Source: Brevundimonas sp. LM2
GTDB lineage: Bacteria; Pseudomonadota; Alphaproteobacteria; Caulobacterales; Caulobacteraceae
Assembly (NCBI RefSeq): GCF_002002865.1
Contig: NZ_CP019508.1
Span: 2,956,501 to 3,020,500, forward strand
Direction of reading: 5' to 3'
Length of the DNA: 64,000 nucleotides
The notes under the pieces were generated by a model that was not told the DNA's origin, did no database searches, and saw only the letters and a program-made list of their open reading frames with translations. The position numbers and the translations under genes were made by a program. Below, piece after piece: positions 59,716 to 64,000 of this stretch; position 1 is the stretch's first letter, and every line of letters begins with the position of its first letter.

Positions 59716-61260
59716 TTAGGAAAGTTTGAGCGCCGCACGACGTCTTGAAAGCGCCGTGGCCGGAAGGTTTGCTTCCACCACCAAACCCTCCGAAAGCCAT
59801 TTTCGTTCCAGCCGGCCGCCCAACTGACCCTCGACGGAAAGCGTGGCCAGCGAGGTGCCGAAGCCCGCGCGGGCGGGCACGCCGGTCACCGGCGGGCCTC
59901 CGACCTCGGTCCAGCGCAGGATGAACCGCTCTTGTTCGGCCCGCGTGTTCAAAAGGACACGCCCGTCTTCGCGCGACAATGCGCCGTATTTGGCAGCATT
60001 GGTGGCCAACTCGTGGAACAGCAGGGCCACGGAGGTGGCGGCCTGATCGTCGAAGACGGCGTCCTCGCCGTCGATCAGCACGCGGGGCCGCCCGGCGTTG
60101 TCGGAATAGGGCTGGAACAGCGCGCCGAGGAAGGTGTGCAAAGTGGTGTCCCCCACCGTCGGGCGGGAAACCTCGGAATGCGGCCGCACGAATTCGTGGG
60201 CGCGGGCCAGGGCGCCGATCCGGTTCCGGACCGCGCCGGCGAAGGCCTTAGCTTCCGGATACTCGCGCGCGGACAGGGCGATCAGCGCCGAGATCACCGC
60301 GAAGATGTTCTTGATCCGGTGGCTCAGTTCCTGGCTGAGCAGATCCTTGCCCTGCTCCATCTTCTTCAGGTCGTCGATGTCGGTGCAGGTGCCGAACCAG
60401 CGGGTGATCGTCCCCTCCGCGTTACGGATCGGCGTGGCCCGTCCCAGGGTCCAGCGATAGATGCCGTCGGCCCGGCGCAGACGGTATTCGATCTCGTACA
60501 GGTCGCCCGTCTGCAGCGATTGCTGCCACGCGGCCCAGGCCCGGTCCTGGTCGTCGGGGTGGAACATGCCGTTCCAGCCCTCACCGTCGGTCGATCCGGC
60601 CGGAACGCCCGTGAACTCGTACCAGCGCGCGTTGTAGTAGTCGTGAAAGCCGTCCGGACGAGTCGACCACACCATCTGCGGCAGGGAGTCGGCGATGGCC
60701 CGAAACTTGGCCTCGCTCTCGGCCAGGTCGGCCAGGCCCTGTTCCCGCTCCCGCACCGCAAGACGCAGGTCGAACTGAGCCATCACCTGGCGCGCCAGGG
60801 TGTCGAGCGCCTGCATCTGCAGCGCCGTCGGCGGCTCGGGCCGGACCTTGGTGTCGAGCACGCACAGCGTCCCCAGCGGCACGCCGTCGGCCGTCTTCAG
60901 CAACCGGCCGGCGTAGAACCGCAGGCTGGTCTCACCGGTGACCAGGGGATTGCAGGCGAAACGGGGATCCTTCGTGGCGTCCGCCACCACCATGCCGTCC
61001 GTCTCCAGCAGGGCGTGGGCGCAGAACGAGGTGTCCAGCGGCGTCTCGCGCACGCCCAGCCCCACCTCGGCCTTGAACCACTGACGGCCCTCGTCGATCA
61101 GGTTCACCACCGCGATCGGCGCATCGAAGATCCCCGCGATCAGCGCCGCGATGTCGTCGAACGCCGCCTCGCGCGGCGTGTCCAGAATACCGTAGGCGCG
61201 TAAGGTCTGGAGACGCTCGCCTTCGGCCCAGGACGGACGATCTATCGGGGAAGCGGTCAA
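59716..61260 (-). CDS. HWE-family sensor histidine kinase with GAF and PAS domains
   Basis: A 514-residue soluble kinase. GAF domain about 20-165 (AAFDDIAALIAGIFDAPIAV; GTLCVLDTK), PAS about 180-300 (AIADSLPQMVWSTRPDGFHD, YYNARWYEFTGVP; WFGTCTDIDDLKK), then the kinase: phospho-His314 in ELSHRIKNIFAV, N-box LLFHELATNAAKYGALS and W-x-E as RWTEVGGPP, the marks of HWE kinases. The start is TTG 61260. There is no membrane segment. The GAF cofactor or ligand is unknown; no bilin cysteine is evident. Confidence 0.93.
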   Translation of the reverse strand: MTASPIDRPSWAEGERLQTLRAYGILDTPREAAFDDIAALIAGIFDAPIAVVNLIDEGRQWFKAEVGLGVRETPLDTSFCAHALLETDGMVVADATKDPRFACNPLVTGETSLRFYAGRLLKTADGVPLGTLCVLDTKVRPEPPTALQMQALDTLARQVMAQFDLRLAVREREQGLADLAESEAKFRAIADSLPQMVWSTRPDGFHDYYNARWYEFTGVPAGSTDGEGWNGMFHPDDQDRAWAAWQQSLQTGDLYEIEYRLRRADGIYRWTLGRATPIRNAEGTITRWFGTCTDIDDLKKMEQGKDLLSQELSHRIKNIFAVISALIALSAREYPEAKAFAGAVRNRIGALARAHEFVRPHSEVSRPTVGDTTLHTFLGALFQPYSDNAGRPRVLIDGEDAVFDDQAATSVALLFHELATNAAKYGALSREDGRVLLNTRAEQERFILRWTEVGGPPVTGVPARAGFGTSLATLSVEGQLGGRLERKWLSEGLVVEANLPATALSRRRAALKLS

Positions 61261-61335
61261 TCGGTCTCTCTTGCAACGACAGGAGGGGATCGCGTCAAAT
61301 GCACGGGGAGGCGGGCGGGTTGCAAGCGCGGCCGG

Positions 61336-62562
61336 TCAACCGGCCGGGCGACCGACTTCCTCGACCTCCATCCGGGCGATGCCGGCGTCTCCCGACGCGA
61401 CGCCGGGCGCGGACTCGGCCGCGGCCGGGGCGGTCTCCAAGGTGGCCAGACGGGCATTGATCGCGGCGATTTCCTCGGCGGTTCCGGGACGGCGTCCGCC
61501 CAGGCTGGCCACCCCCACCACGCGGCTGTGTCCGTCGATCTCCACGGTGCGCAGATTGGCGCCGCCCGCCGCCAGGATGGCCGCATCGGCCGGGCTCAGG
61601 TCGCCGGCCTCGGCCAGCAGGGTCGGTGGAGTGATCAGGCGGGGCCGCGAGAAGCGCGCCTCGTCGATCACCGGCTCGCGTCCGCTGTAGCGCTGTCGAA
61701 AGGCGGCGGTCTCGCCGGGAAGGCCCTTCCAGCGATAGAAGATGTGCGCCCCGATCTGGGTGATCTTGGCCAGGGTCGGCGACCACCAGGGGTAGACGTA
61801 GTCCGCATGATAATGGGTCGCCGTGCCCACCTGGGTCTGGACGTGTCCGGCCAGGGCGCGTTCGGCCACGCTTCGGGCCCGCTCCCAGGCCCAGCCGACC
61901 GGAGCCTGCGAGAGGGCCCCGTCGCAGGTGAAGCTGAACTGGCAGCCGGTGGTGCGCTCGGCGCCTTCGAAGACCACGCCGCAGACGGTGTTCGGATAGT
62001 TGGGATCGCGCACGCGGTTCAGGATGACCTGGGCCACCGCCTCCTGACCGGCGGTGCTTTCCAACGCGGCCTCGTAATAGACGCCCTGGGTCAGGCAGCG
62101 CAGCGCGCGTTGGCGGTCGGCGGGACTCGCGGTGTTGAAGACGAAGGGCTGGGCCGGGCGCAGCGAGCCCATGGCCGTGGGCATGGACGCGTTCAGCCGC
62201 TGGGCCTCCAGGCCATGGGTCCCCAGGTCCAGCGACGGCTTGCCCGCCAGGGTCAGGCTCTCCCAGCCCGGCGTCAGACCCAGCAGCATGATGTGGCGCG
62301 CGTTCGGGTCGAAGCGATCGGCCAGGGCGATCTGCGCCGGGTCCATCCGCGCCGACAGGGCGGCCAGCCCGCGTGGGGTCAGGTCGCCCCCCGTGACGCG
62401 CGCGACCGCCTCGGCCATCCGATCGGTATCGGACCGCACCGTCGATCCCGCCGCCATGGCCACGCCCAGGGCCGCAAGGGCCGCCGGCATCGCCGCCGCA
62501 TAGCGACGGACGCGGGTCTTCACCCGGTTCCAGTCGATCGGCGTGGCGAGGAATGCGTTCAT
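61336..62562 (-). CDS. SleB-type cell wall hydrolase
   Basis: A 408-residue protein with a Hydrolase_2 (SleB-like) domain: LTQGVYYEAALESTAGQEAV, AQVILNRVRDPNYP, and CGVVFEGAERTTGCQFSFTC, ending TQVGTATHYHADYVYPWWSP. The Glu in YYEA fits the proposed catalytic residue. The N terminus from ATG 62562 has a membrane or signal helix (YAAAMPAALAALGVAMAAGS); ATG 62613 would add 17 residues and lies in a stem-loop. Residues after about 320 are a low-complexity Ala-rich tail. It should act on peptidoglycan in the periplasm. Confidence 0.9.
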   Translation of the reverse strand: MNAFLATPIDWNRVKTRVRRYAAAMPAALAALGVAMAAGSTVRSDTDRMAEAVARVTGGDLTPRGLAALSARMDPAQIALADRFDPNARHIMLLGLTPGWESLTLAGKPSLDLGTHGLEAQRLNASMPTAMGSLRPAQPFVFNTASPADRQRALRCLTQGVYYEAALESTAGQEAVAQVILNRVRDPNYPNTVCGVVFEGAERTTGCQFSFTCDGALSQAPVGWAWERARSVAERALAGHVQTQVGTATHYHADYVYPWWSPTLAKITQIGAHIFYRWKGLPGETAAFRQRYSGREPVIDEARFSRPRLITPPTLLAEAGDLSPADAAILAAGGANLRTVEIDGHSRVVGVASLGGRRPGTAEEIAAINARLATLETAPAAAESAPGVASGDAGIARMEVEEVGRPAG

Positions 62563-62651
62563 GAATGCTTTCGGGACCTGAAGCGAGCGCCGCGAGGACG
62601 GGGGCTTACCCATCCTTCGCGGCGCTTTTCAGGCCAGGGCTGTGCTGGGGC

Positions 62652-63131
62652 CTAGCGGCCGCCCAGGGTCGAACGCAGCATCCAGGCGAACTTCTCGTGC
62701 GCGGCCAGACGCTGGGTCAGCAGGTCGACCGAGACGTCGTCGCCATCGTCGTCCGCCGCCGTCAGGGCCGTGCGGCAGGTGGCGATGACCGTCTCGTGGT
62801 CCTTCATCAGCTCGCTCAGCATGGCCGAGGCGTCCTTCTCGGGGTCGCCGTCCTTGATCGAGGTCAGGTTGGCGAAGGCCGAATGCGACTGGGGCGCGAA
62901 CTCGCCCAGGGCCCGGATCCGCTCGGCGATGTCGTCCAGAGCGTCCCAGATGTCGCGGTACTGCTGCTCCAGCAGGTTGTGGTAGGTGAAGAACTCCGGC
63001 CCCCGCACGTTCCAGTGGTAGCCGTGCGTCTTCATGTAGACCGCGAAGCTGTCGGCCAGGACCTTGCTGAGCTCCTGGGTGACATTGGCGCGTTCGGCCT
63101 TGGACAGGCCGGTGTCGATGGTGGCGGTCAT
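62652..63131 (-). CDS. dps: Dps family DNA-binding ferritin-like protein
   Basis: A 159-residue Dps that stores iron with hydrogen peroxide and protects DNA. The ferroxidase-site residues are in THGYHWNVRGPEFFTYHNLL and QYRDIWDALDDIAERIRALG. ATG 63131 follows AAAGGAAACGTCC. An inverted repeat (63149-63167) lies in the leader or operator region. The family is often under OxyR or stress control; no clear OxyR site was seen. Confidence 0.97.
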   Translation of the reverse strand: MTATIDTGLSKAERANVTQELSKVLADSFAVYMKTHGYHWNVRGPEFFTYHNLLEQQYRDIWDALDDIAERIRALGEFAPQSHSAFANLTSIKDGDPEKDASAMLSELMKDHETVIATCRTALTAADDDGDDVSVDLLTQRLAAHEKFAWMLRSTLGGR

Positions 63132-63148
63132 GGACGTTTCCTTTGGCG

Positions 63149-63167
63149 GCGGTTGCGGAGCAACCGC
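63149..63167. promoter_or_regulatory. Perfect inverted repeat before dps
   Basis: GCGGTTGC-GGA-GCAACCGC, eight perfect pairs with a 3-base loop, lies 18-36 bases before the dps start. It may be an operator or an mRNA hairpin just upstream of the ribosome-binding site. Confidence 0.5.
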
Positions 63168-63361
63168 TCAGGTAGGGGTTCGACGGTCGCTCGCCAACCC
63201 GCGTCCGGGGAAATCGCCCGAACGCGCGAGGGCGGTTCGGATCGGAAACGCGCGCATCGACCGAGCGTTGCGGCGCCAGCGACCGCTGCGACACAGAGGC
63301 AGACGGCCGCCGTCCGGGCCCTCGGCCGGGCGCACCCGGCCGAACCACGACGCCGTCGGAT

Positions 63362-63721
63362 CTAGCGGCGCGCCTTGCGGGCGGCGTAGCGCGCGTCGCG
63401 GGCGGCCTTCTGTTCTTCCTTGGTGAGCTGCTTGCGCTCCTTGCGGGCGGCGCGCTTCTCGGCCTCGACGGCCTCCTCGCTGTCGCGCAGGGCGGCCAGG
63501 CGGGCCTCCTCGCGCTCCTGCTTGATGCGGCGCTCCTCGGCCTTGGCGGCCTCGTGCTGCAGGCGCAGGGCCTCCTTCTCGGCCGCGCGCTTTTCGGCCA
63601 GGCGGTCGAACTCGGGGTCGGTGACGGTCGGCTTGGGCTTGAACTTGGCCAACAGGGCCTTCTTGGCCTCCTGCTGGGTGCTGATGCGGTCGCTGAAGCC
63701 GGTTTGTTTCAGATCTCTCAT
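63362..63721 (-). CDS. DUF6481-like charged coiled-coil protein
   Basis: A 119-residue protein of the type annotated DUF6481: MRDLKQTGFSDRISTQQEAK, ALLAKFKPKP, then a long Lys/Glu/Ala-rich helix (RLAEKRAAEKEALRLQHEAA to AARDARYAARKARR). Low complexity and highly charged, so likely a coiled coil. Such proteins are widespread in alphaproteobacteria without a known role. The next 230 bases toward dps hold no other credible gene. Confidence 0.82.
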   Translation of the reverse strand: MRDLKQTGFSDRISTQQEAKKALLAKFKPKPTVTDPEFDRLAEKRAAEKEALRLQHEAAKAEERRIKQEREEARLAALRDSEEAVEAEKRAARKERKQLTKEEQKAARDARYAARKARR

Positions 63722-63921
63722 GCGGGCGGTCGGTCGTCCTTCGAGGGGTTGGGTCGCGCGACCGGATGGACCCGGAAGACGCGATCAGGAGGCACTCAGG
63801 CATCCGGCGGTCGGCAAACCCGAATCGACGGCAAAAATCAAGCGCGCCGGGTCAGCTTTCACGGTTTGAGACCGTTCTTGAGAGCGACCGTCGCGCCAGA
63901 GCCTCAGGGGGAGCGACCTAC

Positions 63922-64000
63922 ATGGGGTCGGCGGCGGCGGAACCAACCCCCCGTCGCGCGCGGTCGGTCATCTGGGTCTCGAGGCCTGCCCGACCATCGT
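63922..64000 (+). CDS. Possible 5' end of a gene cut by the window edge
   Basis: ATG 63922 follows GGGGGAGCGACCTAC and stays open to the window end (26 codons, MGSAAAEPTPRRARSVIWVS). Too short to classify, and the region 63722-63921 before it shows no other feature. It could be chance. Confidence 0.25.
   Translation, partial: MGSAAAEPTPRRARSVIWVSRPARPS

Noticed and set aside
62587..62625. GCGCCGCGA...TCGCGGCGC stem followed by TTTTC as a terminator
   Set aside because: The T-run is on the plus strand, but the adjacent genes are both on the minus strand, so it does not fit as a terminator; it may only affect the alternative start at 62613.

Overview
This window is very GC-rich DNA with tightly packed genes on both strands, many ATGA/TGATG start-stop overlaps and GTG or TTG starts. 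It suggests an alphaproteobacterium of the Caulobacterales, most likely a Brevundimonas-like organism. This is an inference from gene content: a zwf-pgl-edd-glk Entner-Doudoroff cluster, an rpoD-dnaG pair with a CtrA-type site (TTAA-N7-TTAA), large TonB-dependent receptors, a Tad-pilus-like protein, an HWE kinase and a BLUF photoreceptor. I saw no rRNA, tRNA, CRISPR array, insertion sequence or prophage.

Layout. 1-2186: end of a histidine operon (hisA, hisF, fused hisIE). 2226-7529: glucose catabolism (zwf, pgl, edd, glk). 7613-12110: lipoprotein, DUF1295 membrane protein, COG0523 metallochaperone with a WD40 partner, mtgA. 12228-15483: TadG-like protein, a mini flagellar-rod-like protein, DUF1428, and a GH16 glucanase with an amber stop near its C terminus. 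15544-20348: oxidoreductase and an iron-uptake-like set (TonB receptor, PepSY protein). 20417-23536: an MmeI-like single-chain restriction-modification enzyme with a low-GC recognition part. 23562-29832: HTH protein, VOC protein, hicBA, rpoD, dnaG. 30029-42976: patatin lipoprotein, carA, permease, SDR, HAD hydrolase, TonB receptor, rraB-like gene, carB. 42981-44794: a GH1 glycosidase between two small paralogues. 44934-51553: DUF6880-like protein, EAL protein, cysteine-repeat secreted protein, HEXXH membrane protein, symporter, glycosyltransferase. 51674-54430: mnmH-selD for 2-selenouridine tRNA, overlapping a FitAB/VapBC toxin-antitoxin pair. 54524-58729: small proteins, GST, greA, ELM1-like protein, trxB. 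58740-61260: HWE kinase, response regulator and BLUF protein. 61336-63721: cell wall hydrolase, dps, DUF6481.

Several intergenic repeat families recur. One long inverted repeat lies between hisF and hisIE. A second family has copies between zwf and pgl and before the metallochaperone gene. A third has copies before the restriction-modification gene and between the glycosyltransferase and mnmH, where it supplies the C-terminal codons and stop of both convergent genes.

The most interesting items are the HWE kinase/response regulator/BLUF cluster, the mosaic restriction-modification gene, the paralogue-GH1-paralogue cassette, the toxin-antitoxin pair overlapping selD, the mini rod-like protein coupled to a TadG-like gene, and the repeats that end reading frames. 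None is shown to be a new system by sequence alone.
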